Source of the DNA: Haemophilus haemolyticus | Lineage (GTDB): Bacteria > Pseudomonadota > Gammaproteobacteria > Enterobacterales > Pasteurellaceae | Length of the DNA: 64,000 nt | Assembly: GCF_003352385.1 (NCBI RefSeq) | Contig: NZ_CP031243.1 | Location: 598,501-662,500 of the forward strand | Direction of reading: 5' to 3' | In this document: positions 52,997 to 64,000 of the stretch, one piece after another | Layout of the letters: each line of letters starts with the position of its first letter | Numbering within the stretch: position 1 is the stretch's first letter | Notes under the pieces: model-generated | Told to the model about the DNA's origin: nothing | What the model saw: only the letters and a program-made list of their open reading frames with translations | Databases searched by the model: none | Program-made: the position numbers and the translations under genes

Positions 52997-55900
52997 ATGA
53001 AATTTACCGATATATTTATTCGTCGTCCTGTTTTAGCGATTTCAATTAGCTTGCTTATTATTATTTTAGGTTTGCAAGCTATTTCGAAATTGGCAGTGCG
53101 TGAATACCCAAAAATGACCACCACGGTAATTACGGTAACAACCGCCTACCCTGGTGCTGATGCAAATCTAATTCAAGCATTTGTTACCTCTACATTAGAA
53201 GAATCTATCGCCCAAGCGGATAACATTGATTATATGTCATCTAGCAGTGCGCCAAATTCATCGACTATTACAGTCAAAATGAAACTGAATACGGATCCTG
53301 CCGGAGCACTTGCCGATGTATTAGCCAAAGTAAATGCTGTGCGCTCAAAATTACCAAGCGGAATTGAAGCGCCAACCGTAGCCTCTTCATCAGGTGGTAC
53401 GGGGATTATGTATATAAGTTTCCGCTCCAACAAACTCGACTCAAGTCAAGTAACAGACTACATTAACCGCGTAGTCAAACCTCAATTCTTTACGATTGAA
53501 GGTGTGGCAGAAGTACAAGTATTTGGTGCGGCTGAATATGCATTACGTATTTGGCTAGATCCTCAAAAAATGGCGTCACAAAATCTTTCTGCACCAACAG
53601 TGATGTCTGCCCTTTCTGCAAATAATGTACAAACTGCAGCTGGTAATGATAACGGCTACTACGTCACTTACCGCAACAAAGTTGAAACAACGACCAAATC
53701 CGTTGATCAATTAGGTAATTTAATTGTTGCTTCTCGTGGTGATGATTTAGTACGCCTACGCGATATTGCCACCATTGAATTGAACAAAGAAAGTGATAAT
53801 TCTCGTGCAACGGCAAATGGTGCGGATTCTGTCGTATTAGGAATCAATCCAACTTCATCGGCTAACCCATTAACAGTGGCAGAAAAAATCCGACCGCTCT
53901 TTGACAATATTAAAAAGCAACTACCGGATAGTATGGAAACTGACATTCTTTATGACCGCACTATTGCGATTAATAGTTCAATCCATGAAGTAATTAAAAC
54001 TATTGTGGAAGCGACTGTTATTGTATTAGTGGTTATTTTGATGTTTATCGGATCGCTTCGCGCAATTTTAATTCCAGTTCTCACCATTCCGATTTCGTTG
54101 ATCGGTGTTTTAATGATGCTACAAAGTTTAGATTTTTCTATTAACTTAATGACATTATTAGCACTTATTCTAGCTATCGGCTTAGTAGTTGATGATGCGA
54201 TTGTCGTGTTAGAAAACGTGGATCGCCATATTAAAGAAGGGGAAACACCATTCCGTGCTGCAATTATTGGTACTCGTGAAATTGCCGTGCCTGTAATTTC
54301 CATGACTATCGCATTGATCGCGGTTTACTCACCGATGGCTTTAATGGGGGGCATTACTGGCACATTGTTTAAAGAATTTGCTTTAACCCTTGCTGGTGCG
54401 GTATTTATTTCTGGTATCGTGGCATTAACGTTATCGCCAATGATGAGTAGTAAATTACTTAAATCCAACGCTAAACCAACATGGATGGAAGAACGCGTAG
54501 AACATACCTTAGGTAAAGTAAATCGTATTTACGAATACATGCTTGATCTCGTTATGCTCAATCGTAAATCAATGCTGGCTTTTGCGGTGGTGATTTTCTC
54601 AACGCTCCCATTTTTGTTTAATTCACTTTCTAGTGAATTAACGCCAAATGAAGATAAAGGTGCATTTATTGCCATTGGTAACGCGCCATCTAGTGTGAAT
54701 GTGGATTATATTCAAAATGCAATGCAACCATACATGAAAAATGTAATGGAAACACCTGAAGTCTCTTTTGGTATGAGTATTGCGGGCGCGCTAACTTCTA
54801 ATAGCTCGTTAAATATCATCACATTGAAAGACTGGAAAGAACGCTCACGCAAGCAATCTGCCGTAATGAATGAAATCAACGCAAAAGCGAAATCAATTCC
54901 AGAAGTCTCCGTATCTGCATTTAACTTTCCTGAAATTGATACGGGAGAACAAGGACCTCCAGTCTCTATCGTGTTGAAAACTGCACAAGATTATAAATCT
55001 TTGGCAAATACCGCAGAGAAATTCCTAAGTGCGATGAAAGACTCGGGTAAATTTATTTATACGGATTTAGATTTGACCTATGACACTGCGCAAATGACAA
55101 TTTCAGTAGATAAAGAGAAAGCTGGTACTTACGGTATCACGATGCAACAAATTAGTAATACTTTAGGTAGTTTCTTATCTGGAGCAACAATTACGCGAGT
55201 CGATGTCGATGGGCGTGCCTATAAGGTCATTTCACAAGTAAAACGTGACGACCGTTTATCGCCCGAAGCATTCAAAAACTATTACTTAACGGCAAGTAAT
55301 GGGCAATCCGTGCCATTAAGCAGTTTAATCACGATGAAGCTAGAAACACAACCAACATCATTACCACGTTTCAGTCAGTTAAATTCTGCTGAAATCAGTG
55401 CCGTACCAATGCCAGGTTCATCAACGGGTGATGCTGTTGCATGGTTACAACAATATGCGACTGACAATTTACCGCAAGGCTATACGTTTGACTTTAAATC
55501 TGAAGCACGTCAATTAGTACAAGAAGGTAACGCATTAGCCGTCACTTTTGCATTGGCTGTTATCATCATATTCTTGGTACTTGCCATTCAGTTTGAATCT
55601 ATACGGGATCCAATGGTAATTATGATCTCCGTACCATTAGCCGTAAGTGGTGCATTAGTGAGCTTAAATATTTTATCCTTCTTTGGCATAGCGGGAACAA
55701 CATTAAATATCTACTCTCAAGTTGGGTTGATTACTCTCGTAGGATTAATCACCAAACACGGTATCTTAATGTGTGAAGTGGCAAAAGAAGAGCAGCTAAA
55801 CCATGGTAAAACGCGAATTGAGGCAATCACTCATGCAGCCAAAGTACGTTTACGCCCAATCCTAATGACAACGGCGGCAATGGTAGCAGGCTTAATTCCA

Positions 55901-56077
55901 TTACTCTATGCAACAGGTGCAGGAGCGGTATCTCGCTTTAGTATGGGAATAGTGATTGTAGCGGGATTATCCATTGGTACTATTTTCACCTTGTTCGTAT
56001 TGCCTGTGGTATATAGCTATGTCGCAACCGAACACAAACCATTACCGGTTTTTGATGAAAATAAAACAACCCACTAA
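52997..56077 (+). CDS. acrB: RND multidrug efflux pump AcrB
   Basis: Inner-membrane proton-driven drug exporter, 1026 residues, close to the E. coli 1049. Twelve membrane helices and two large periplasmic loops. The proton-relay pair Asp399-Asp400 is in GLVVDDAIVVLENVDRH, and Lys920 is in GLITKHGILM. The opening MKFTDIFIRRPVLAISISL is typical of the family. It follows acrA by 17 bases. There is no exact uptake sequence in the gene; one hit at 53954 differs by a base. It ends in a dyad terminator shared with adk. Confidence 0.95.
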   Translation: MKFTDIFIRRPVLAISISLLIIILGLQAISKLAVREYPKMTTTVITVTTAYPGADANLIQAFVTSTLEESIAQADNIDYMSSSSAPNSSTITVKMKLNTDPAGALADVLAKVNAVRSKLPSGIEAPTVASSSGGTGIMYISFRSNKLDSSQVTDYINRVVKPQFFTIEGVAEVQVFGAAEYALRIWLDPQKMASQNLSAPTVMSALSANNVQTAAGNDNGYYVTYRNKVETTTKSVDQLGNLIVASRGDDLVRLRDIATIELNKESDNSRATANGADSVVLGINPTSSANPLTVAEKIRPLFDNIKKQLPDSMETDILYDRTIAINSSIHEVIKTIVEATVIVLVVILMFIGSLRAILIPVLTIPISLIGVLMMLQSLDFSINLMTLLALILAIGLVVDDAIVVLENVDRHIKEGETPFRAAIIGTREIAVPVISMTIALIAVYSPMALMGGITGTLFKEFALTLAGAVFISGIVALTLSPMMSSKLLKSNAKPTWMEERVEHTLGKVNRIYEYMLDLVMLNRKSMLAFAVVIFSTLPFLFNSLSSELTPNEDKGAFIAIGNAPSSVNVDYIQNAMQPYMKNVMETPEVSFGMSIAGALTSNSSLNIITLKDWKERSRKQSAVMNEINAKAKSIPEVSVSAFNFPEIDTGEQGPPVSIVLKTAQDYKSLANTAEKFLSAMKDSGKFIYTDLDLTYDTAQMTISVDKEKAGTYGITMQQISNTLGSFLSGATITRVDVDGRAYKVISQVKRDDRLSPEAFKNYYLTASNGQSVPLSSLITMKLETQPTSLPRFSQLNSAEISAVPMPGSSTGDAVAWLQQYATDNLPQGYTFDFKSEARQLVQEGNALAVTFALAVIIIFLVLAIQFESIRDPMVIMISVPLAVSGALVSLNILSFFGIAGTTLNIYSQVGLITLVGLITKHGILMCEVAKEEQLNHGKTRIEAITHAAKVRLRPILMTTAAMVAGLIPLLYATGAGAVSRFSMGIVIVAGLSIGTIFTLFVLPVVYSYVATEHKPLPVFDENKTTH

Positions 56078-56093
56078 TTAAAACATAGAAAAA

Positions 56094-56137
56094 ACAAACC
56101 GCACTTAGGTCACCCAAAGTGCGGTTTATTTTTTTAG
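56094..56137. terminator. Uptake-sequence dyad terminator between acrB and adk
   Basis: AAACCGCACTT (56096-56106) and AAGTGCGGTTT (56117-56127) form an inverted pair with a 10-base loop; T-runs follow on both strands. Confidence 0.85.
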
Positions 56138-56144
56138 ATTATTT

Positions 56145-56801
<657 letters not shown>

Positions 56802-56836
56802 TTAATAAAAACGTGATTAAGATACTGATAAAGCAT

Positions 56837-56872
56837 AGTGCGGTCAAATTTTTTATAATTTTTACCGCACTT
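56837..56872. terminator. Uptake-sequence dyad terminator after ampG
   Basis: AGTGCGGT (56837-56844) and ACCGCACTT (56864-56872) form an inverted pair with an AT-rich 19-base loop. The right copy touches the ampG stop codon. Confidence 0.65.
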
Positions 56873-58150
56873 TTATAGTGAATTGGTCGTATTATTTTCT
56901 TGATTCCAAGGCGCTACCCAAAATAAACAAAGCATACCTGGAATCGCTAAAAATAAACAAAACCAAAAATACTGATAATACCCCACTGCTCCCACAACAT
57001 AACCAGAAAGCATACCTAAAACTTTACTTGGCAAAGCTGAAAGGCTTGTAAAAAGTGCAAGCTGTGTTGCGGTATAAAGAGGATTACTCTCACGCGCCAT
57101 AAAAGCCACAAAAGCTGCGGTGCCAAGTCCAACGCCGATATATTCTGCAGCAATCACAACACCTAGTTTCCATAACTCGGCTGATGTAATAACATCAAAA
57201 TGACCGAAAGCAGCCAACCAAATAAACCCACCAATTGTTACCATCTGTACAAGCCCAAATAGCCACAATGCACGGTTAATACCCAGTTTTAGCATTATCA
57301 CACCACCAGCAAGCCCAGATAAAATGCTTGACCAAAGTGCAGTGCTTTTTACAACAATGGCTATATCCTCTTTGCTAAACCCCATATCATAAATAAATTT
57401 GGTTTGTAGCGTTGTAGCAAAAGAATCCCCAAACTTATACAAAAACAAAAACAGTAAAAAACCGATAGCTTGAATAACGCCTTTACGTTGGAAAAATTCT
57501 TGTAATGGAATCCAAAATGCTTGATAGAACGGCTGATTAGTTTGCTGCATGTCTATTTTTGGCTCTTTTGCTAAGAATAGCGTCATAAAGATGCCTGCTA
57601 ACATACAAAGTGCGGTCCACAAAAAGACGGTTTCCCAGGGATAAATCGCCGCCAAATATAGCGACAGCCCACCAGGAATTAATCCCGCAATTCGATAAGC
57701 ATTAATATGAATAGTATTTCCCAAACCTAATTCATGATCACTCAAAATTTCACGACGATACGCATCCAACACGATATCTTGTGTGGCTGAAAAAAAGGCG
57801 ATAAGCAACGCAATATTTGCTACTGTACTCAATTGTGTGAGCGGATCAAAAAGGCTAATTATGTAAAGTAAGATCAATAATGCTACTTGTGAAAGCAGCA
57901 TCCAGCTACGACGACGCCCTAAAAAACTCGGGAAATAACGATCTAATAATGGTGCCCACAAAAATTTTAATCCATAAGGCAACATCACACCGGTTACCGC
58001 ACCAATAAGCTCAATTGAAAGATGTTTATCCGTCAGCCAAACAGGCAACATTTGCAATAACACAAATAATGGCAAACCAGAATTAAAACCTGTGAATACG
58101 CAAATCAACATCTTGCGCGTAAAAATTTGGGAAGAAAGGGAATTTGACAT
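56873..58150 (-). CDS. ampG: Anhydromuropeptide permease AmpG
   Basis: MFS-type inner-membrane importer of 1,6-anhydromuropeptides for peptidoglycan recycling. 425 residues; E. coli AmpG (491) has two extra C-terminal helices. About 12 hydrophobic segments. The signatures FTGFNSGLPLFVLLQMLPVW, KFLWAPLLDRY and ATQDIVLDAYRRE are characteristic. Its substrates are made by enzymes such as Slt (also in this window). Not adjacent to an ampC or amidase gene. The uptake sequence at 57608 is internal; another (58152) abuts the start. Confidence 0.92.
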   Translation of the reverse strand: MSNSLSSQIFTRKMLICVFTGFNSGLPLFVLLQMLPVWLTDKHLSIELIGAVTGVMLPYGLKFLWAPLLDRYFPSFLGRRRSWMLLSQVALLILLYIISLFDPLTQLSTVANIALLIAFFSATQDIVLDAYRREILSDHELGLGNTIHINAYRIAGLIPGGLSLYLAAIYPWETVFLWTALCMLAGIFMTLFLAKEPKIDMQQTNQPFYQAFWIPLQEFFQRKGVIQAIGFLLFLFLYKFGDSFATTLQTKFIYDMGFSKEDIAIVVKSTALWSSILSGLAGGVIMLKLGINRALWLFGLVQMVTIGGFIWLAAFGHFDVITSAELWKLGVVIAAEYIGVGLGTAAFVAFMARESNPLYTATQLALFTSLSALPSKVLGMLSGYVVGAVGYYQYFWFCLFLAIPGMLCLFWVAPWNQENNTTNSL

Positions 58151-58215
58151 AAAGTGCGGTTAATTTTGGTTGTATTTTAGAAACTTCGCCTTTCAATTAA
58201 AGGACAAGTGTAAAA

Positions 58216-58246
58216 ATTAGGGGGATTTTTAATCACATCCCCCAAT
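58216..58246 (-). terminator. Terminator of galE
   Basis: TTAGGGGGAT (58217-58226) pairs with ATCCCCCAA (58237-58245). On the minus strand the stem is followed by AATTTTTAC. It lies about 50 bases past the galE stop. Confidence 0.7.
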
Positions 58247-58293
58247 GTTTAGCATTCTTCTTCCTAAAAAAGAAAAACAAATATCAGAGAATA

Positions 58294-59310
58294 TTAATCT
58301 CGATACCCTTTTGGATTATTTTTCTGCCAATTCCACGTATCTTGCATCATTTTTTCAAGACCGCGTTCTGCCACCCAACCAAGCTCTTTTGCCGCTAAAC
58401 TAGGATCAGAATAGCATGTCGCAATATCACCAGGGCGGCGTTCTACAAGTTTATATGCAATGGTAATGTCGTTGGCTTTTTCAAAGGCTTTTACCATGTC
58501 TAATACAGAATAACCATGGCCTGTACCTAGGTTATAAATATGTAAGCCAGCATCATTTTCATGACGTTGAAGCGCTTTTAAATGCCCCACAGCTAAATCC
58601 ACTACATGAATATAATCACGCACACCTGTTCCATCATGAGTGTCGTAATCACTACCAAATACAGAAAGTTGTGCTAATTTACCGATAGCAACTTGGCTAA
58701 TATAAGGTAATAAATTATTTGGAATACCATTTGGATCTTCACCAATTAAGCCACTTTCATGCGCCCCTACTGGATTAAAATAACGCAAGATAGTCATGCT
58801 AAATTTTGGTTCCGCTTTTGCTGTATCGCGTAAAATCTGCTCAACCATATATTTAGAGGTACCATAAGGGTTGGTTGTACCGCCGACTTCACAATCTTCT
58901 GTAATTGGAATAATTTTTGGATCACCATAAACCGTTGCAGATGAGCTAAATACAAAGTTCCAAACACCTGCTTTTTTCATTTCTTGAATTAATACAAGGG
59001 TGCCAGCGACATTGTTCATGTAATATTCTGTCGGCTTTTGAACACTTTCACCTACGGCCTTCAATCCAGCAAAGTGAATAACGGAGTTAATCTCATTTTC
59101 TGCAAAAATTTTTTGTAACAAAGCACGATCTAAAATATCACCTTCATAAAACTTTGCTTCTTTGCCCGTAATTTGTTTTACGCGCTCAAGGGATTTTGGC
59201 GATGAATTGCAAAGATTATCTAATACCACCACCTCTTTGCCAGCATTTAATAATTCTACAACTGTGTGAGAACCGATATAACCGGCACCACCTGTCACTA
59301 AAATGGCCAT
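58294..59310 (-). CDS. galE: UDP-glucose 4-epimerase
   Basis: Interconverts UDP-glucose and UDP-galactose; in Haemophilus it supplies UDP-galactose for lipooligosaccharide as well as galactose use. 338 residues from ATG 59310 ([20 protein letters not shown]); the longer frame to 59406 runs into rhlB. The NAD loop GGAGYIG and catalytic Ser-Tyr-Lys region ([21 protein letters not shown]) are intact. Unlike in E. coli it is far from galKTM (about 30 kb), so it is not part of the GalS-controlled operon here. Confidence 0.97.
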   Translation of the reverse strand: MAILVTGGAGYIGSHTVVELLNAGKEVVVLDNLCNSSPKSLERVKQITGKEAKFYEGDILDRALLQKIFAENEINSVIHFAGLKAVGESVQKPTEYYMNNVAGTLVLIQEMKKAGVWNFVFSSSATVYGDPKIIPITEDCEVGGTTNPYGTSKYMVEQILRDTAKAEPKFSMTILRYFNPVGAHESGLIGEDPNGIPNNLLPYISQVAIGKLAQLSVFGSDYDTHDGTGVRDYIHVVDLAVGHLKALQRHENDAGLHIYNLGTGHGYSVLDMVKAFEKANDITIAYKLVERRPGDIATCYSDPSLAAKELGWVAERGLEKMMQDTWNWQKNNPKGYRD

Positions 59311-59353
59311 AATGATTTCCTTATTAATTATTGAAACTAAAAAAATTATATCA

Positions 59354-60601
59354 CTATTTTGTGTGATAAGAACGATGTCTTGTATGCCCTTGCGGTGGCA
59401 CCGCACGTTTTAACCGATATGGTTTCGGCAGTTCAAGCAAGGCTTCTGTTTCATATTGGCTCACTGGGATAGAATGGCCAATATATTCTTCAATAGCGGG
59501 TAAATTCATCGCATATTCTTCGCAAGCAAAACTAATCGAAACGCCACTTTCCCCTGCTCGTCCAGTGCGGCCGATTCGGTGAACATAATCTTCTCGATCA
59601 TCGGGTAAATCATAATTGAAAACATGCGTCACATCAGAAATATGCAAGCCACGAGCAGCCACATCTGTTGCTACTAAAATATCTAAATCGCCGTCGGTAA
59701 ATTGTTTTAATAACGATAAACGTTTTTTCTGTGCTACATCGCCAGTCAGTAAACCAACACGATGCCCATCAGCCGCCAAATAACCCCAAATTTCTTCACA
59801 ACGATGTTTCGTATTCGCAAATACAATACAGCGCTCAGGCCATTCATCTTCCATTAAGGTTAAGAGAAGTGCCATTTTATCCTGATTAGATGGATAAAAA
59901 AGTTCTTCTTTAATGCGATGTCCTGTTTTTTGTTCTGGTTCAATTTCAATATATTCAGGGTCATTCATATCCTCAAATGCTAATTCACGCACTTTATAAG
60001 AAAGCGTTGCTGAAAATAACATCGTTAAACGCGCTTGCGGAGCGGGGCATTTACGCAATAAATAACGAATATCACGGATAAACCCAAGATCAAACATTCG
60101 ATCCGCTTCATCTAGCACGACAACTTGGATTTCATCTAAACAAATTACACCTTGTTTAACATAATCAATGACTCGCCCCGTCGTACCAATCAAAATATCG
60201 ACGCCACGCTCAATCGCTTGTAGCTGTTTATCATAACCATCGCCACCATAGGCAAGTGCGGTCTTTAATCCACTCGCTTTTGCAAGAAATTCTGCGTCAT
60301 TACTAATCTGCACCGCTAATTCTCGTGTAGGTGCTAAAATCAAAGCTCTTGGATGAGGATATTCAAGATTAGGATCCTGGTGAGTTAAAAGATGGTGAAA
60401 AGTAGCTGTTAAAAAAGCCATTGTCTTGCCTGTACCAGTTTGAGCTTGTCCTGCGACATCTCGTCCATTTAAACTGATAGGCAAGGATAAAGCCTGAATT
60501 GGGGTACAAAAATCAAAGCCTTTTTTTGCCAAAGCATCTCGCACAATCGGATGTAGAGGAAGATCGGAGAATCGTTGTTGGCTTAAATAATCTTGTTGCA
60601 T
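59354..60601 (-). CDS. rhlB: ATP-dependent RNA helicase RhlB
   Basis: DEAD-box RNA helicase of the RNA degradosome. 415 residues from ATG 60601 ([18 protein letters not shown]); a GTG three codons up is an alternative. Motifs in order: [34 protein letters not shown] in [27 protein letters not shown] and [10 protein letters not shown]. The long conserved stretch around [18 protein letters not shown] identifies RhlB rather than RhlE or DeaD. The basic tail is short. The ribosome-binding site is weak. Confidence 0.95.
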   Translation of the reverse strand: MQQDYLSQQRFSDLPLHPIVRDALAKKGFDFCTPIQALSLPISLNGRDVAGQAQTGTGKTMAFLTATFHHLLTHQDPNLEYPHPRALILAPTRELAVQISNDAEFLAKASGLKTALAYGGDGYDKQLQAIERGVDILIGTTGRVIDYVKQGVICLDEIQVVVLDEADRMFDLGFIRDIRYLLRKCPAPQARLTMLFSATLSYKVRELAFEDMNDPEYIEIEPEQKTGHRIKEELFYPSNQDKMALLLTLMEDEWPERCIVFANTKHRCEEIWGYLAADGHRVGLLTGDVAQKKRLSLLKQFTDGDLDILVATDVAARGLHISDVTHVFNYDLPDDREDYVHRIGRTGRAGESGVSISFACEEYAMNLPAIEEYIGHSIPVSQYETEALLELPKPYRLKRAVPPQGHTRHRSYHTK

Positions 60602-60685
60602 AAAAATCACATTTTAGAATAATAAAATTGCGTTTAGCATAGCATGCTTAGGGAAAATCCTCAAAAAAGGACCGCACTTATAAAA

Positions 60686-60715
60686 ATTAACCGATAGGGT
60701 TTCCTATCGGTTAAT
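60686..60715 (-). terminator. Terminator of coaE-yacG
   Basis: ATTAACCGATAGG (60686-60698) pairs perfectly with CCTATCGGTTAAT (60703-60715) around GTTT, followed on the minus strand by TTTTTA. An uptake sequence (60671-60679) is just beyond. Confidence 0.85.
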
Positions 60716-60717
60716 CT

Positions 60718-61939
<1,222 letters not shown>

Positions 61940-61943
<4 letters not shown>

Positions 61944-63205
61944 TTCGGATAAACTGGAAGACGTTTACAAATTGCTAATACTTTTTCTTTGGTTTCAGCA
62001 ATCACTTGTTCTTCATTTTCTTTGCCTAAAGCATCTAAAACATCACACATCCAGCCAGCTAATTCACGCACATCATTTTCATTGAAACCACGGCGAGTCA
62101 CAGATGGTGTACCTACACGGATACCTGAAGTAACAAATGGTTTTTGCGGATCGTTTGGTACAGCATTTTTATTCACGGTAATATTTGCTTTGCCTAATGC
62201 CGCATCTGCTGCTTTACCCGTTAATCCTTGTTTGATGAAACTTACTAAGAACAAGTGGTTTTCAGTACCATTTGACACAACGTCATAACCACGTTGTTTA
62301 AATACTTCAACCATCGCTTTTGCATTTTTCAACACATTTGCTTGGTATTCTTTATATTGAGGCTCTAATGCTTCTTTAAAGCAAACTGCTTTTGCCGCAA
62401 TAATATGAACTAATGGACCACCTTGGTTTGCAGGGAATACGGATGATTGTAATTTTTTGTAGATTTCTTCATCACCACAAGATGAAAGAATTAAACCACC
62501 ACGCGGACCGCCCAATGTTTTATGGGTTGTTGTTGTAACAACATGTGCATGAGGCAATGGATTTGGATATAACCCCGCAGCAATTAATCCTGCTACATGC
62601 GCCATATCCACAAATAAATATGCACCAACTTCATCTGCGATTTCACGCATTTTCGCCCAATCCACAACTTGTGAATAAGCCGAGAAACCAGCGACGATAA
62701 GTTTTGGCTTACATTCTAATGCTTTTTGACGAACATCTTCATAATCAATTAAGCCATCCGCAGTGATTCCATAAAGCACAGAGTTATAAATCTTGCCTGA
62801 GAAACTTACTTTTGCACCGTGAGTTAAGTGCCCACCGTGAGCCAAATCCATACCTAAAATAGTATCGCCCGCATTAATCAATGCACCATACACCGCAGCA
62901 TTTGCTTGTGAACCAGAGTGCGGTTGAACATTCACGTAATCTGCACCAAATAATTCTTTCGCACGGTCAATTGCTAATTGCTCCACAATGTCTGCATACT
63001 CACAACCGCCGTAATAACGTTTACCTGGATAGCCTTCAGCGTATTTATTAGTGAATTGTGAACCTTGAGCTTCCATCACACGCGGACTAGCATAGTTTTC
63101 AGATGCAATTAGTTCGATATGTTCTTCTTGACGACGATTTTCATCTTGGATCGCTTGCCACAATACGGGATCGTAATCAGCGATAGTCATATTTCTTGTA
63201 AACAT
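61940..63205 (-). CDS. glyA: Serine hydroxymethyltransferase
   Basis: PLP enzyme converting serine and tetrahydrofolate to glycine and methylene-tetrahydrofolate. 421 residues (E. coli 417). The PLP lysine is in [30 protein letters not shown] and [15 protein letters not shown] are the family blocks. A strong AGGAG precedes ATG 63205. It is coupled to the downstream DUF1294 gene. Confidence 0.98.
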
Positions 63206-63327
63206 TGTGTTCTCCTGTTATGTAACTTATGGCAGATAGTTTAACTGTTTATAGATAAAAACTTAATTAAAATTTCATTCCTAAATTTTCATCACTTAAA
63301 TGAAATTAATTCATCATAGAGTCTAAT

Positions 63328-64000
63328 TTAATGAACATATTCTTGTTTACCATTAGATTCTATTTTTAGGTATCCAGCATCACCTGTTAGAATATTTCCA
63401 TTAACAACCCCTTTATCGCAAGTGCTAACTGAGTAGTTATATCCCATTATATTAATAATAAAACTAGATAACTGATTATGAAATGAAACCTTACATGATG
63501 AAAAATTGTCTAATACTAGTTTCTGTATTTCGTCATTTGGACTATATAGAACTAATGGCACAATATAATTATCTTCATCAAATGTCCCTTGCTTATAAGT
63601 ATCACCTTTTACATATTGACCATGATCTGATGTATAGGCAATTATCCAATCTTTAGAAGATTTACTAGATAGGTAATGGTAAACCTCTGAGATAAAGTTA
63701 TCAGTATTTAGAATAGTATTATCATAATTATCTGTTGCGTTATTTTTTCCAAACACCTTCTCTTTCTCATCTAATAATGCCCCATAAGGAATATGACTCC
63801 CTCTATGATGTAAAACAACAAAATGATAACCATTATCTAAATTAATATTTTTAAAAGCAGGAAGTAATTTATTATCAGGCATTGAATCTCTTAAAGAATA
63901 CCCTTCATTATCTGGAAAACGAATATCATCAACCCAAGCTCCTCCTAAAAAATTGATCATATGCATATCATCCCTAGCTTGAGCTGAGTAAAAAAATGTT
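63328..64000 (-). CDS. Phosphoethanolamine transferase, C-terminal part (gene continues beyond window)
   Basis: Inner-membrane enzyme family (EptA/CptA/Lpt type) that transfers phosphoethanolamine to lipooligosaccharide. The frame stays open to the window edge; an ATG at 63966 is internal. Visible sulphatase-fold blocks are FFYSAQARDD, FVVLHHRGSHIPYG and AYTSDHGQYV; the last supplies metal ligands. Its lower GC content and tRNA-poor codon use differ from glyA next to it, suggesting later acquisition. I cannot tell which acceptor (lipid A, KDO or heptose) it uses. The N-terminal membrane part is outside. Confidence 0.85.
   Translation of the reverse strand, partial: TFFYSAQARDDMHMINFLGGAWVDDIRFPDNEGYSLRDSMPDNKLLPAFKNINLDNGYHFVVLHHRGSHIPYGALLDEKEKVFGKNNATDNYDNTILNTDNFISEVYHYLSSKSSKDWIIAYTSDHGQYVKGDTYKQGTFDEDNYIVPLVLYSPNDEIQKLVLDNFSSCKVSFHNQLSSFIINIMGYNYSVSTCDKGVVNGNILTGDAGYLKIESNGKQEYVH

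Overview
The window is a 64 kb piece of a Pasteurellaceae chromosome, almost certainly Haemophilus of the H. influenzae / H. haemolyticus / aegyptius group. The evidence is the AT-rich base composition, protein sequences and operons typical of H. influenzae, and about 49 exact copies (read by eye) of the Haemophilus DNA-uptake core AAGTGCGGT or its complement. Species cannot be settled by eye. Compared with my memory of strain Rd, several blocks that are separate there sit side by side here, so the overall order looks rearranged. I see no tRNA, rRNA, CRISPR array, prophage, insertion sequence or restriction system.

Layout. 0-3.7 kb (minus): eno (cut by the window edge), pyrG, xerD. 3.7-6.7 kb: an MFS transporter and proC (minus), divergent from rdgC (plus). 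6.8-14.7 kb: srmB (minus) divergent from trmN (plus), then a 1032-residue trimeric autotransporter adhesin (minus), a TrmH/YfiF-like RNA methyltransferase (minus) and pssA (plus). 14.9-18.0 kb (minus): pnuC, the nicotinamide riboside importer central to Haemophilus NAD dependence, beside a cystine-type amino-acid ABC transporter. 18.3-23 kb (minus): the mlaFEDCB-ibaG-murA operon. 23-25.6 kb (minus): lnt and corC.

25.7-34.1 kb is a galactose regulon: galM, galK and galT (minus) divergent from galS and mglBAC (plus). CRP sites and Gal-type operators are visible in both control regions. 34.2-39.2 kb (plus): yciC-yciB-yciA-yciI, slt, trpR and mtgA. 39.3-42.6 kb (minus): frdDCBA, divergent from epmA. 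43.9-47.5 kb (minus): cpxA, cpxR, bamE and yejK, followed by yejL-yejM (plus). 50-56 kb (plus): an orphan amidohydrolase and an acrR-acrA-acrB efflux locus. 56.1-63.2 kb (minus): adk, ampG, galE, rhlB, yacG, coaE, a DUF1294 membrane protein and glyA. The right edge holds the C-terminal part of a lipooligosaccharide-type phosphoethanolamine transferase.

Many genes serve the envelope: mla, lnt, murA, mtgA, slt, ampG, yejM, bamE, cpxAR, acrAB, the adhesin, and galE with the phosphoethanolamine transferase for lipooligosaccharide. Several others serve host-niche metabolism: pnuC, gal/mgl and frd. The least ordinary items are the collagen-bearing autotransporter lying in a stretch without exact uptake sequences, a cluster of four hairpins between galT and galK, two long perfect palindromes, a REP-like hairpin, and a GAA repeat inside cpxA. 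I did not find a convincing new multi-gene system; most of the window is conserved Haemophilus core genome.
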